NCBI GenBank assembly: GCA_002786715.1
Contig: PCTW01000084.1
Span: 163,603-227,602, forward strand
Direction of reading: 5' to 3'
Source of the DNA: Bdellovibrio sp. CG22_combo_CG10-13_8_21_14_all_39_27
Lineage (GTDB): Bacteria; Bdellovibrionota; Bacteriovoracia; Bacteriovoracales; Bacteriovoracaceae
Length of the DNA stretch: 64,000 nucleotides
The notes under the pieces are model-generated. The model was not told where the DNA came from and made no database searches. It was given only the letters and a program-made list of their open reading frames with translations. The position numbers and the translations under genes are program-made. How positions within the stretch are numbered: the stretch's first letter is position 1; every line of letters begins with the position of its first letter. This document shows, piece by piece, positions 1 to 12,306 of the stretch.

Positions 1-1091
1 ACTTGAGGTCCATAAAAAAATCCTAGTGGAAGATATTTATAACCGGCCAATAATTGAAATTTCGTTGCTCCATAAGTACTTGTATCGCTTACAAGTGTCC
101 CTTCCTCTTTACTCATAGAGCTAAAGTGTCTCCCCACTTCTAAACTCGCCCAATAGGTTCTTGTAATCCAAAGTAAAACTTCCGCGTCAACACCAAGAAG
201 TAATCCTCCTATTTTTTTATTGGCCGTGCCCTCAGCAGTCGCTGAGGCTGAACCAATATCAAAATAAACTGTTAGCAGTCCCATTTTTCCAAAGTCCTCT
301 TTTGGCTCTGTAAAATGTTCCTCTCTTGCCATAACTTCTGATTGCTCTTTCTTCAACAAAACCCAATCATTTATTTTTAATTTTTTATCTGTTTCATATT
401 GAGTGACAGTCGCTTGAGATTGCTTTTTCGTGACATAAAAAACTTTCGCTTTTGCAATCTGTTCTGTTTCCCATTCTACAATTTCTTTTAATAAGGGATG
501 TTTTCTTTTCTTAAGAGGACGAACAACAATAAATTGATCCCCTTCTCTTGTTCCGATTTCATCACCAAAATCAACTGTAAACTGATTTCCAAGAACTCCT
601 TTTATAAGTCCTTGATAGGGAAGAGATTTTTCGTAAAGATTGAGCCAGTTGATAAATGTCTGTGCTATTTGTTCAGGATCATCATTCTGAAGACTTGTTT
701 TTTCTTGAAAATAAACATCTTCTCCATTTTCTCCATAGATTTTTATCTCAAGCTCTGAGCCACCAGGAATTTTCGTTATGATCATTCTTAACAGAGATCC
801 TGTTTCTGTTTTGTCACTGATAACTTTCAGGATGTCTTTATTGTCTAAATAAGGGTTAATGTCTTTGTATCCACTGAAAATATTCATAATTTCAGAATTA
901 CTCTTGTAGTAGCACCAACCACCTTCTTTAAGATTTCGCTCGAGTGAAATAAATACTGGATAGGAAAGGGCATTGCCAGTGTTATCAGTAATTGGAAGAA
1001 GCATGCAGTTTCGTAAATTGTATTTAAGGGCTGATTGTGCCCAAGAATTAGTGGCAAAAACGAGAGTAATGAATAGCAATAATGTTTTAAT
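1..1091 (-). CDS. Secreted, probably outer-membrane protein; 3' end beyond window; ATT start
   Basis: I translated the minus strand by hand. One frame stays open from 1091 to the window edge and holds about 363 residues. It begins (I/M)KTLLLFITLVFATNSWA followed by QSA, a typical signal peptide with a lysine n-region. The middle (about residues 145-175) has a small beta-rich stretch with Gly-Asp repeats. The last ~90 visible residues alternate aromatic and small residues like strands of an outer-membrane beta-barrel. No ATG, GTG or TTG lies between the upstream in-frame stop (1125-1127) and the signal peptide. The best start is ATT at 1089-1091, eight bases after GGAG (1100-1103) and overlapping the TAA of the upstream gene. 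A TTG at 1077-1079 would remove the lysine. Family not recognised. Confidence 0.75.
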   Translation of the reverse strand, partial: MKTLLLFITLVFATNSWAQSALKYNLRNCMLLPITDNTGNALSYPVFISLERNLKEGGWCYYKSNSEIMNIFSGYKDINPYLDNKDILKVISDKTETGSLLRMIITKIPGGSELEIKIYGENGEDVYFQEKTSLQNDDPEQIAQTFINWLNLYEKSLPYQGLIKGVLGNQFTVDFGDEIGTREGDQFIVVRPLKKRKHPLLKEIVEWETEQIAKAKVFYVTKKQSQATVTQYETDKKLKINDWVLLKKEQSEVMAREEHFTEPKEDFGKMGLLTVYFDIGSASATAEGTANKKIGGLLLGVDAEVLLWITRTYWASLEVGRHFSSMSKEEGTLVSDTSTYGATKFQLLAGYKYLPLGFFYGPQ

Positions 1092-1417
1092 TAGAATTTC
1101 TCCAAAACAAGTTCGCTTTCCTTGCTATTTTCGTAATAGGAAACCAATGTGCTTAGATCATCATTTTGCTTTTGAAGATTTACAATTTCTCTTTTGAGCT
1201 CACGGCTTTCGCACTCTAGTTCTTGAATTCTCATAATGAGATCGCCATTGAGATGAGGAACCTGGGGAGGCACCACTTCAGTAAGTGATTTGATAAAATA
1301 TTTTCCATTATCAAGTTTGTATTCAACTTGTTTTGATTTTATTCTTCTTCGAAGAGTTGAAATCGATAATTTGTGAATTCTTGCGTATTCATCTAATGAT
1401 AACCAATATTCCGTCAT
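1091..1417 (-). CDS. Small helix-turn-helix protein with C-terminal coiled coil
   Basis: This 108-residue protein opens with a MerR/excisionase-like helix-turn-helix: residues 6-30 read LSLDEYARIHKLSISTLRRR, and the basic stretch RRRIKSKQVEY looks like the wing. Residues ~62-95 form a leucine/glutamate coiled coil (IQELECESRELKREIVNLQ). This suggests a dimeric DNA-binding protein or a small regulator. GAGGAG precedes the ATG at a suitable distance. The stop codon overlaps the start of the downstream secreted-protein gene, so the two are probably translated together. No regulatory target is visible. It could also be a structural adaptor using an HTH-like fold. Confidence 0.7.
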   Translation of the reverse strand: MTEYWLSLDEYARIHKLSISTLRRRIKSKQVEYKLDNGKYFIKSLTEVVPPQVPHLNGDLIMRIQELECESRELKREIVNLQKQNDDLSTLVSYYENSKESELVLEKF

Positions 1418-1436
1418 AAATATTTCTCCTCATACC

Positions 1437-1464
1437 ATTATGGCATAAACAGCTAATATTTCAA
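1437..1464 (-). promoter_or_regulatory. Sigma70-type promoter for the HTH gene
   Basis: On the minus strand TTGAAA (1459-1464) is followed by 16 bases and CATAAT (1437-1442), then a short leader with GAGGAG before the ATG at 1417. The -10 overlaps the small inverted repeat CCATTATGG, which could be an operator. Sequence match only. Confidence 0.45.
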
Positions 1465-1470
1465 TCTTGG

Positions 1471-3441
1471 CTATTCAAGAATATAGGTTCCGAGCGAGCA
1501 ATAGGTTTTTTGATTGGACTTCTTTCCGTTGATATCAGTCATACTGTAATGAATTTCGCCTTGATCTTGTCCGACCAAAATGATTTTTTGAGTTGTCTCA
1601 TCAATTTCGTAGTTAATTTGTCCATTTTCTGAAAGCGAGTAGATATTTAATCCTTGAGTTCCACTGGCCGTTGCAAGACTTGCTTTAAAGCCTTGAATCT
1701 TTCCATTGGTTTCTACAGTTACCATACAGCTATTTTCAAGCGATCCAAGCCCAATTCTACCGAAGATAATTTTATTAAGATCTGTCGTTGGAATTTCAAT
1801 TTCTTTTTTATTCTCTGGGCTGACAAAGTAGTTAAACCCTTGGCTGAATATTTGAAAGTAGCTCTTTGTATTCCTCAATTTGAATTCACTTGAAGCCTTT
1901 ATTCCATTTGTTCCGATTCTTGAGAGCTGGGTTGGAGTCATGAATGCTTCAAATTTCATATCTTCAATATCCATTTCAACAGGCTTTGTTCCCATCGGTA
2001 AGCGATAATTAACGGTCAATAATTCAGTTTTATTTGACGTAGCTTCGCGTGAATCATAGGTAATTTCATCTTCCAGAACGAGGCGAATTGTTGAAAGCGA
2101 TCTATTGCCAATTTTGTACTTTATAGTGACGTTGCCAGGTGCTACTGCGATAAAAAGGACAAACCTTGCATCCTCAATAGAGCTTACAGTTTTAAATTTT
2201 TCACTTAGAAAGACTTTCTTTGTGTATTTTTCATCAACTTCAATATCATCAAAGCTATCGCTAAGCTCAATTAATACATATCCGCCAATTGCCTCAATCT
2301 GATTCTTCTCTACATACTCAGCGATACCATCATATGTGAGAACCGGTACATAATGCATTTCTCCGTCATTTGGTATTTCTACGTTTGTTGGTATTCCTCT
2401 ATAGTTCGTTACCTTTCCAGTAACCAATCCTTTTTGACTAATCAAAATTTTTCCATCCTGATTGGCCATCTCTCTTTCATTTTCATCGTACAGATATGAG
2501 TATTCAAATTGATGCTCATTGCTGTCGATTCCCTTTTCAAGGTGAGCAACAACTGGCACCAAGGTAACCTTTCCAGTTTCAGCAATAAATCCCGCTTTTG
2601 AGTAGTCACTTGCTCTCGTTGGTGCTGACTGCTTTCTTTCTGATGATTGCACTATGGTATCGATATGTTTTGATTTCGTTGTTTCACTTTCTTTGTAGAT
2701 TCTCTCAAGTGTTCCTAAAACATTATTTGATAGAGATGATGTAGCGGCCTGTTCCACTCCTGCATTCTCTGTCTCATCTGTTGAGTAGTCAAAGGCAATG
2801 ATTTCGTCATTTTTATCTTCCACTTGAACTTTATCTTCAGTTTTAATTGGTGCTGGTTGAGTTGCAACAACTTCCTCTTTTTGTTCTGGCGCTGTTGACT
2901 CAGTTACTTCAATAGCTTCATTTATCAATTTTTCCTGGGTGTCTTCAACTTTTGCAATGATTACTGGTTCCTCTTTGGGAAATGAAACTTGGGCAAGAAT
3001 TGCATTTGAATCTAATGCCGCGACAGTGCTTACGATTTCAAATTCAGGATTAATATTTAAATTATCAAGGGATACAATCTTGTGCTCTTCTTCTTTTTGA
3101 ATTGAGCTCTCAATCATTTGCAAATCATCTACCGTTATCTCTTCAGCTATCTCAATAACTGGTTCAGGAATAGAGATTGATTTTTTAATCAGTCTGTACT
3201 TTATTGCTTTCTTTAAAAAGTTCTTTTTGATGATTGTAGCCTTCTCTACGTGCTGAGAAGGAAGTTCAGCGACTTCTTCGACAACTTTAATGGCTACGGG
3301 AGCTTCTTTTACGATAGGTTGAACACGAGCCTCGGAGCTACTATTCATAACATAGTTCATCGTCTCCGGACCCTTGAGTCCACAAGCACTTACGTTAAAT
3401 AATAGAAAAGATATTGCTATCTTTAAATATGGTAGTCTCAT
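1471..3441 (-). CDS. Large lipoprotein of unknown function
   Basis: This 656-residue protein begins with a lipoprotein signal: MRLPYLKIAISFLLFNVSAC, with the lipobox cysteine at residue 20. Residues ~25-290 are low-complexity, rich in Glu, Val, Ala and Ile, and probably a flexible linker reaching from the membrane. Residues ~295-656 look folded and beta-rich. The segment GLVTGKVTNYRGIPTNVEI resembles a carboxypeptidase-regulatory-like or bacterial Ig-like strand pattern. Two cysteines in the C-terminal region (NSCMV and TYCSL) could form a disulfide. AAGGAG lies about 13 bases before the ATG, rather far. The gene stands alone between the atp terminator and the HTH gene. No enzyme motif was seen. 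Confidence 0.75.
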   Translation of the reverse strand: MRLPYLKIAISFLLFNVSACGLKGPETMNYVMNSSSEARVQPIVKEAPVAIKVVEEVAELPSQHVEKATIIKKNFLKKAIKYRLIKKSISIPEPVIEIAEEITVDDLQMIESSIQKEEEHKIVSLDNLNINPEFEIVSTVAALDSNAILAQVSFPKEEPVIIAKVEDTQEKLINEAIEVTESTAPEQKEEVVATQPAPIKTEDKVQVEDKNDEIIAFDYSTDETENAGVEQAATSSLSNNVLGTLERIYKESETTKSKHIDTIVQSSERKQSAPTRASDYSKAGFIAETGKVTLVPVVAHLEKGIDSNEHQFEYSYLYDENEREMANQDGKILISQKGLVTGKVTNYRGIPTNVEIPNDGEMHYVPVLTYDGIAEYVEKNQIEAIGGYVLIELSDSFDDIEVDEKYTKKVFLSEKFKTVSSIEDARFVLFIAVAPGNVTIKYKIGNRSLSTIRLVLEDEITYDSREATSNKTELLTVNYRLPMGTKPVEMDIEDMKFEAFMTPTQLSRIGTNGIKASSEFKLRNTKSYFQIFSQGFNYFVSPENKKEIEIPTTDLNKIIFGRIGLGSLENSCMVTVETNGKIQGFKASLATASGTQGLNIYSLSENGQINYEIDETTQKIILVGQDQGEIHYSMTDINGKKSNQKTYCSLGTYILE

Positions 3442-3511
3442 CCTTAAGACACTTCTCCTTACTTAATATTCTCAGGCCGTTCTGAATAATTTACAAGGTG
3501 AAAAAAAGTCC

Positions 3512-3540
3512 AAAAAAAAAGGAAGCCGAAGCTTCCTTTT
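3512..3540 (-). terminator. Rho-independent terminator of the atp operon
   Basis: GGAAGC (3521-3526), loop CGAA and GCTTCC (3531-3536) form a stem that extends with A-T pairs to ten base pairs. On the minus strand it is followed by a run of nine T (3512-3520). It lies 27 bases after the atpC stop. A short T run on the other strand gives weak activity in that direction too. Confidence 0.85.
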
Positions 3541-3567
3541 GAGTAGTCATTGCTTTTTGAATAGTCA

Positions 3568-4002
3568 TTAAACTTTTCTGTTACGAACGAACTCAGCCAT
3601 TTGAATACGCAAGCGAGCGCGCTCCATCTTGCGACGATATTTTTCAATTTCGTCATTATCCATGTTGCTTGAGTTTGCCAATTTATCCTCGGCATTCTTT
3701 AGCGCAAGCTTAGCACGTTCAACATCGATCTCTTTTTCTTCTTCTGAAGTATTTGCAAGGATAGTCACTTTATCATTGAGAACCTTACAAGTTCCGTAGG
3801 AAATAGAGAAATGTCTGTCTGGATCATCAGCTCCACCAAAAACAGTCAACTGTCCTGTCGCAAGCTTTGTCACGATGTGAGTGTGGCTTGGCAAAACATT
3901 GATCTGACCTTTTACAGTTTGTAGCAAAAGCGACTCCGCTGGAATCGACTTTGCTACAACTTTATAGGGAGTCAAAATATCTACAGTAAAAAAATTCGCC
4001 AT
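3568..4002 (-). CDS. atpC: ATP synthase F1 epsilon subunit
   Basis: This 144-residue subunit sits on the central stalk of the cytoplasmic F1 sector and can inhibit ATP hydrolysis. The N-terminal beta-sandwich carries the family pattern: NFFTVDILTPYKVV, then LPSHTHIVTKLATGQL. A C-terminal helical hairpin follows (residues ~90-140, ERAKLALKNAEDKL). It is the last gene of the seven-gene F1/stator operon, 20 bases after atpD, with a terminator immediately downstream. The bases around its stop form a short imperfect tandem repeat. Confidence 0.95.
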   Translation of the reverse strand: MANFFTVDILTPYKVVAKSIPAESLLLQTVKGQINVLPSHTHIVTKLATGQLTVFGGADDPDRHFSISYGTCKVLNDKVTILANTSEEEKEIDVERAKLALKNAEDKLANSSNMDNDEIEKYRRKMERARLRIQMAEFVRNRKV

Positions 4003-4022
4003 AAAAATCTAATCCTAATTAA

Positions 4023-6325
<2,303 letters not shown>

Positions 6326-6338
6326 AATTTATTCCAAA

Positions 6339-7850
<1,512 letters not shown>

Positions 7851-7865
7851 TTACCTCTTTATGAA

Positions 7866-8405
7866 TTAATCATTAAGAACTTGTTCTTTAAGTTTATTAA
7901 GTTGGTTATCAACCGAAGCATCAAGTTGTAGGTCCTCTACAGTTACTCTATATCCGGCCGTCATTTGTTCATTTTTTACGTAAGTAAGTTCCGTCTTCAT
8001 TCCGATTCTCTTCTCGATGAAAGACTTTAATTTATTAGCAACATCTTGAGGAATTTCACTTTCATTACCTTCAATTGTTCCTCTTAAAAATCCTTTTTGA
8101 TGATCATCAATCACCATGAGGTTTTTAAAGATAAGCGGAAGAAGAGAAATTCTCTCTTCATCGATTAAAAATTGGATAAAAGTTGTCGTTAAAGAAGATA
8201 GTCCAAGTTTAGCCGTTACTTTCTTTAAAACATCGATTTTCTCTTCAATGGTAAAAACACTTAAAAAGAGAAGATTCTCTAATTGATTAGATTGATTAAT
8301 CGTTTCTGTTAGCTTTGTGAGATCACCAGCTACGTCTACTTTTTGCTCTAAACCTAAATCGTAAAGAGCTTTAGCATATGATTTAGCAACGTTTTGTTCT
8401 TTCAT
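7866..8405 (-). CDS. atpH: ATP synthase delta subunit
   Basis: 179 residues, normal for the peripheral-stalk cap that ties F1 to the b subunits. The N-terminal six-helix domain starts NVAKSYAKALYDLGLEQ, and the C-terminal domain has LKSFIEKRIGMKTELTYV and VTVEDLQLDASVDNQLNKLKEQVL, the family endings. It lies 13 bases after atpF and 18 before atpA. Confidence 0.95.
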   Translation of the reverse strand: MKEQNVAKSYAKALYDLGLEQKVDVAGDLTKLTETINQSNQLENLLFLSVFTIEEKIDVLKKVTAKLGLSSLTTTFIQFLIDEERISLLPLIFKNLMVIDDHQKGFLRGTIEGNESEIPQDVANKLKSFIEKRIGMKTELTYVKNEQMTAGYRVTVEDLQLDASVDNQLNKLKEQVLND

Positions 8406-8418
8406 TTCTTACCACCAA

Positions 8419-8967
8419 TTAAATTTGAGATAAAAGCTTTGAGGTTGCTTTACTTTGCATATTCTTATCTTTCTTTATGTCTGCTTTAGTTTTGTCTAAT
8501 ACACTTTCAAAAAAGCTCTCAACCATTTGATTGATCAAGCTCTTTCTTTCATATTCAGTTTTAGCAACATAATCTTCTGCGAGACGATTCATCTTTTCTG
8601 CGAGTTCAGCTTGAGAACTTTGCGCATAAGAAGCTGCTTCCTTTTCTGATTCTGCCTTAACCTTGGCCAACTCAGCATCAAGGTTAGACATTTTCTTCTC
8701 GTACATCTCTAACTTGATATTAGCTTCTTTGATTTTTTCTTCAGAGACATTGTAGAGCTCCTCGATATCCTTCGCGTTTTTTTCAAAAAGAACAGCAAGC
8801 TTTCCTTTTAAAACAAGAAACCATAGCGGGGCAAAGAGAACAATAAAGTTGATGAATGGAAAGAGGAGGTCTTTTACACTGGGTTCATGGTGAGTATTAT
8901 GACCACCACTTTCACTCGCAAGAGCTGAACCAATTGTGATTAAAATTGTTACAAGTAACTTAATCAT
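8419..8967 (-). CDS. atpF: ATP synthase Fo b subunit with extra N-terminal signal-like segment
   Basis: 182 residues. Residues 1-18 (MIKLLVTILITIGSALAS) look like a cleavable signal peptide. A His-rich spacer follows, then the true membrane anchor (FPFINFIVLFAPLWFLVLKGK, about 36-56), then a long charged helix for the peripheral stalk. Most b subunits have only the anchor. It is paired with a second b-type gene 9 bases upstream, so the stalk is probably a b/b' heterodimer. The ATG start has TAAT... context, with an SD-like GGTTAGGTAA just upstream. Confidence 0.9.
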   Translation of the reverse strand: MIKLLVTILITIGSALASESGGHNTHHEPSVKDLLFPFINFIVLFAPLWFLVLKGKLAVLFEKNAKDIEELYNVSEEKIKEANIKLEMYEKKMSNLDAELAKVKAESEKEAASYAQSSQAELAEKMNRLAEDYVAKTEYERKSLINQMVESFFESVLDKTKADIKKDKNMQSKATSKLLSQI

Positions 8968-8976
8968 AAATATTAC

Positions 8977-9420
8977 CTAACCAATGATTTTATTAATAAT
9001 TTCTTTGGAGATTTCTTCTTTGGCACTAAAGATGGCGTCTTTTTGCCCTTCCATCTCTTTAATATATTGTGCTCTTTTGGCATCTAATTCATCAGAAAGT
9101 ACTTTTTCCTTATCCTTAAGGAGTTGCTGGTTCTTAGAATTGATTTCTTCTTTTTTTAGATTGAGCGCTTTTTGAGATTGGTTAATGACTTCACTCATTT
9201 TTGCATTGTACTTATCGGCAAGCTTTTCTGAAGTTGCAAACTTTTCATTGGCTTCGTGTTCAAGCTTGGTCGTTTTGCTTTCACGCAAATCAAGCACAAA
9301 CAAAAGCTTGTCCAAGAAAACTATTTTAAATAAAACAAACAATGCAATAACGACAACGAATTGGTGAACGATTGAAAAATCAGCTCCCAATTTAGTAAAG
9401 ATAGCAAGAATCATATCCAT
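8977..9420 (-). CDS. atpF': ATP synthase Fo b' subunit
   Basis: 147 residues: one membrane segment (about residues 18-42, VHQFVVVIALFVLFKIVFLDKLLFVL) and a long charged coiled-coil helix. This is the b/b' architecture without the signal peptide seen in its partner. It is the first gene of the F1/stator operon. GGGAACC before the ATG serves as a modest ribosome site. A good promoter is seen 43-71 bases upstream. Confidence 0.9.
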   Translation of the reverse strand: MDMILAIFTKLGADFSIVHQFVVVIALFVLFKIVFLDKLLFVLDLRESKTTKLEHEANEKFATSEKLADKYNAKMSEVINQSQKALNLKKEEINSKNQQLLKDKEKVLSDELDAKRAQYIKEMEGQKDAIFSAKEEISKEIINKIIG

Positions 9421-9462
9421 AGTTATGGTTCCCTTAATTAAAGCTCTTTTTTGAACCCATAA

Positions 9463-9491
9463 TCAATAATCAGTAACGACTTTTTTGTCAA
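9463..9491 (-). promoter_or_regulatory. Probable promoter of the atp F1/stator operon
   Basis: On the minus strand a perfect TTGACA (9486-9491) is followed by 17 bases and TATTGA (9463-9468), upstream of atpF'. It lies in the 104-base gap after the bactofilin gene. Transcription would start near 9456. Confidence 0.6.
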
Positions 9492-9524
9492 AAGAATTCG
9501 GTAGATTAAGTCTATTTGTCTCTA

Positions 9525-9860
9525 TTATTGTGAGTCGCGCATTTTTGTTGTGCCGTGGAAGATTACTCCTTCCTCGACAATTAGACTCGGGGCGGTAATA
9601 GTTCCTTCAAATCGTGCAGGGCGTATAATCTCAACTCTTGAACTTGCCTTCACATTGCCTTTAACGGTACCTGAAATCAAAATAACATCTGCGTTAATAT
9701 CGGCATTAACCACTGCACCTTCAGAAACGATCACAGTATCGTTTGAAAAAATACTACCGTTTACTATGCCCGCTATGCGCGCAACGCCTGTAAAGGATAA
9801 ATTTCCCTCAAAGCGGCAGCCTTCTTCGATGATTGCTGAAATTTCACCACGATTTTCCAC
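9525..9860 (-). CDS. Bactofilin cytoskeletal protein
   Basis: 111 residues with a single bactofilin (DUF583) domain: repeating short beta strands ending in glycine (EGNLSFTGVARIAGIVNGSI, then GTVKGNVKASSRVEIIRPARFEGTI). These form a beta-helix that polymerises without nucleotide. The GTG start at 9858-9860 is preceded by AAGGAA. It follows parB by 30 bases on the same strand and is probably cotranscribed with parA-parB. In Myxococcus, bactofilins scaffold the ParABS machinery, so a role in chromosome positioning is a reasonable inference here. No membrane segment is seen. Confidence 0.9.
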   Translation of the reverse strand: MENRGEISAIIEEGCRFEGNLSFTGVARIAGIVNGSIFSNDTVIVSEGAVVNADINADVILISGTVKGNVKASSRVEIIRPARFEGTITAPSLIVEEGVIFHGTTKMRDSQ

Positions 9861-9873
9861 TAGATTCCTTCCC

Positions 9874-9890
9874 TGGTCCTATAGAACCAC
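9874..9890 (-). repeat. 17-bp near-palindrome, intergenic copy
   Basis: On the minus strand this reads GTGGTTCTATAGGACCA, directly after the parB stop codon and before the bactofilin ribosome site. The same 17 bases occur at 14440 and 14494; their 16-base core TGGTTCTATAGGACCA also recurs at 14468 and 14519, all inside mnmE. The core GGTTC-TATA-GGACC is nearly palindromic. Function unknown. Confidence 0.8.
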
Positions 9891-10796
9891 TTATTTTTTT
9901 AACAAAAATTCATAGATATCGTTAAATTCTGCTTCATTGTTGAATTTAATCGTAATCGCGCCACTTCCATTATTTTTTGATTTCAAATTAAAGTGATAGC
10001 CAGTTGTTTGTTCTAACTTTTGACGAAACTGATCTAGTTTGTCGTCAAGAAATGTTAGACGAGCCTTGGTCTTTGATCTTGATTTACCTTTTTTGGCCAG
10101 TTCCTCTGTCTCGCGAACTGATAATTGCTTTTGGGCAGCCTCGCTTGCGAGATTAATAACTAAGTCGCGATCTTGAATGGCCGCTAAGACTTTTGCGTGT
10201 CCGAATGACAGCAAATCCTTTTGAATAAGCTCAATCACAACTCTTGGGAGTTTTAACACTCTCAAAAAGTTAGCAATGGTTGATCTCTCTTTTCCGATTT
10301 TCTTTGCAACTTCTTCTTGAGTTAGTTTGAATTCTTCCATTAATTGATAATAGGCAAGAGCCTCTTCAATACAATTAAGGTCAGAGCGTTGAACGTTTTC
10401 GATGATGGCCATAACCATCTTTTCTCTGTCTGTGGCTCTTTTTAAAATAGCTGGAACTTGAGTTAATCCTGCTTTCTTGGCAGCACGAAGTCTTCTCTCT
10501 CCCGCAATTAATTCAAATCCATCTTCATCTTTTATAACGATGAGTGGTTGGATAATTCCATTCTCTTTGATTGATTCAGAAAGTTCTTCTAACTCTTTTT
10601 CTTTAAATATTTTTCTTGGTTGATGAGAGTTCATTCTGATTGATGCAATATCAATCATCAAAGCATTACCATCAGCCAGCATTTCTTTTTTCGGTTTTTC
10701 TTCTAGTTTCGCCTTAATCGCAGCTTGTTGAGCAGCCACTGGAGTGTCTTGTATGAGAGAGGCTATTCCTTTTCCTAATTTAACTTGAGTTGCCAT
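9891..10796 (-). CDS. parB: Chromosome partitioning protein ParB
   Basis: 301 residues. The N-terminal CTP-binding/sliding domain carries NSHQPRKIF and the GERRLRAAKKAG motif (about residues 98-109). The helix-turn-helix that reads parS follows (LTQEEVAKKIGKERSTIANFLRVLKLP), and then a C-terminal dimer domain. ParB loads at parS and spreads to segregate the origin. Two perfect parS sites lie within 4 kb. It is 16 bases after parA in the same operon. No anomalies. Confidence 0.96.
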   Translation of the reverse strand: MATQVKLGKGIASLIQDTPVAAQQAAIKAKLEEKPKKEMLADGNALMIDIASIRMNSHQPRKIFKEKELEELSESIKENGIIQPLIVIKDEDGFELIAGERRLRAAKKAGLTQVPAILKRATDREKMVMAIIENVQRSDLNCIEEALAYYQLMEEFKLTQEEVAKKIGKERSTIANFLRVLKLPRVVIELIQKDLLSFGHAKVLAAIQDRDLVINLASEAAQKQLSVRETEELAKKGKSRSKTKARLTFLDDKLDQFRQKLEQTTGYHFNLKSKNNGSGAITIKFNNEAEFNDIYEFLLKK

Positions 10797-10812
10797 GATT
10801 TATTTTCCTTTA

Positions 10813-11622
10813 TTATAAAGTCGCTACGTTTTCAGAATCTCCAGCATCTACAATCTCTCTTTCTTTTAAGATCACTTCTTTTGCGAGAGATAAATAAGCC
10901 TCACTACCCTTTGATTCAATATCATAAAGAATAATTGGCTTACCAAAACTTGGAGACTCAGAAAGCTTAACGTTTCTTGGTATAATTGTTTCAAAAACCT
11001 TGTCTGAAAAATGAGTCCTAATTTCATCACAAACTTGCTTGTGTAAACTTGTTCTCGCATCAAACATAGTAAGAACAATCCCATCCATCTTTAAATTGGG
11101 ATTCAGAGATCCACGAACAAGACGAACAGTGTTTAAGAGTTGGGCCAAGCCTTCCATCGCAAAATATTCTGTCTGCAACGGAACGATAAAACTATTTGCA
11201 GAATTGAGTGCATTTAACGTTAAAAGTCCTAGCGATGGAGGACAGTCTATAATGATGTAATCGTATTTATCTTGAATAGTAGCGAGCGCGTTCTTTAACT
11301 TTGATTCTCTAGCTATAACACTTACCAATTCAATTTCTGCGCCAATGAGATTGCTGTCAGCTGGGCACACATCAAAGTAGGGAAGTTCTGTATTGTAAAT
11401 TGCTTCACTAATATCAATCTCGCCAATGAGGGCGTGATAGATATTTTTATCAGCGTACTTCTCTCTCGCTAGTCCGACACCTGTTGACGCATTGCCCTGG
11501 GGATCAAGGTCCAATAACAGAGTTCTTTTCTCAGCTACTGCTAAGCAAGCTGCTAGATTTATTGAGGTTGTCGTTTTACCAACGCCACCTTTCTGATTAG
11601 TTAATGCAATGATTTTAGCCAT
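10813..11622 (-). CDS. parA: Chromosome partitioning ATPase ParA (Soj)
   Basis: 269 residues. The deviant Walker A KGGVGKTTTS is at residues 11-20, and the Walker B-like DYIIIDCPPSLGLLTLNAL is present. This MinD/ParA-family ATPase moves ParB-parS complexes on the nucleoid. Chromosomal-type length, lacking the N-terminal HTH of plasmid ParA. It lies 36 bases after rsmG, on the same strand as parB. Confidence 0.96.
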   Translation of the reverse strand: MAKIIALTNQKGGVGKTTTSINLAACLAVAEKRTLLLDLDPQGNASTGVGLAREKYADKNIYHALIGEIDISEAIYNTELPYFDVCPADSNLIGAEIELVSVIARESKLKNALATIQDKYDYIIIDCPPSLGLLTLNALNSANSFIVPLQTEYFAMEGLAQLLNTVRLVRGSLNPNLKMDGIVLTMFDARTSLHKQVCDEIRTHFSDKVFETIIPRNVKLSESPSFGKPIILYDIESKGSEAYLSLAKEVILKEREIVDAGDSENVATL

Positions 11623-11658
11623 TTAGATACTCCACTTAGAACTTTTGTGGAGAAATTA

Positions 11659-12306
11659 TCAATCTATTTCGGCTACTTTGACAACGATTTTATTTTTATT
11701 TTTCTTTGTTCCACGTGGAACATTTCGTGAGAATTTATAAAGAAAAATGGCCCTTTGGTTATCTTCAATACCAAAGTTTTTTTCAAGAATAAGCTCGGAA
11801 CCATTGATTTTCTTAGGAACATCCTCGAGCTCATAAGTCTTAGGCCCCTTATAGAAAACCACCCAGACTTCACTTTTCTGCGAGACATTCATCATCTCAA
11901 GTAAGTCTTTAATAGGTCCAACCGCTTTGAAGGTAACGATACAATCGCGATCAATTTGGACTTCTTCAAGACGAGCATGAAAACATTTAACGTTAGATAG
12001 GCCAACTCTTTGAGCAATGGTTTGGACAGCAGAAGCCTTCTTCCCTCTTGCGTCTATTCCAATGATCTTTTTTTCAGGAAAGATCTTGGCTAAAGGAATT
12101 AAAGGAAATCCTCCTCCGAAGCCAACATCTATTATCAATTTGGCATCTTTTGCGATCTCAGCCAGCTCAGGAAGATTCTGAAAGGGATATAATGAGTCAA
12201 TGATCTGTTTATCATAAAACCCTGAAGGCTCAGTTATTCGAGTAAGATTCAACCCCGCAAACTCACCAGTATAATAAGATAAAAGATTATCTGAAAACTC
12301 TCTCAT
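11659..12306 (-). CDS. rsmG: 16S rRNA (guanine527-N7) methyltransferase RsmG (GidB)
   Basis: 215 residues. The SAM-binding motif is [19 protein letters not shown] (about 61-79), followed by [15 protein letters not shown]. It methylates G527 of 16S rRNA. Its ATG overlaps the mnmG stop by four bases (ATGA type). The C-terminal tail is lysine-rich and contains the codons of a perfect parS site, giving the peptide NVPRGT, so the tail is constrained by DNA function. Confidence 0.94.
   Translation of the reverse strand: MREFSDNLLSYYTGEFAGLNLTRITEPSGFYDKQIIDSLYPFQNLPELAEIAKDAKLIIDVGFGGGFPLIPLAKIFPEKKIIGIDARGKKASAVQTIAQRVGLSNVKCFHARLEEVQIDRDCIVTFKAVGPIKDLLEMMNVSQKSEVWVVFYKGPKTYELEDVPKKINGSELILEKNFGIEDNQRAIFLYKFSRNVPRGTKKNKNKIVVKVAEID
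11707..11722. other. parS: parS centromere site 1
   Basis: TGTTCCACGTGGAACA is a perfect 16-base palindrome matching the conserved chromosomal parS pattern (TGTTNCACGTGNAACA-like). It lies inside the 3' end of rsmG, 85 bases from the parA side. ParB encoded next door is the expected ligand. Confidence 0.93.

Noticed and set aside
9550..9915. 121-residue plus-strand frame opposite the bactofilin gene
   Set aside because: Antisense to a recognised gene, with no ribosome site and low-complexity content.
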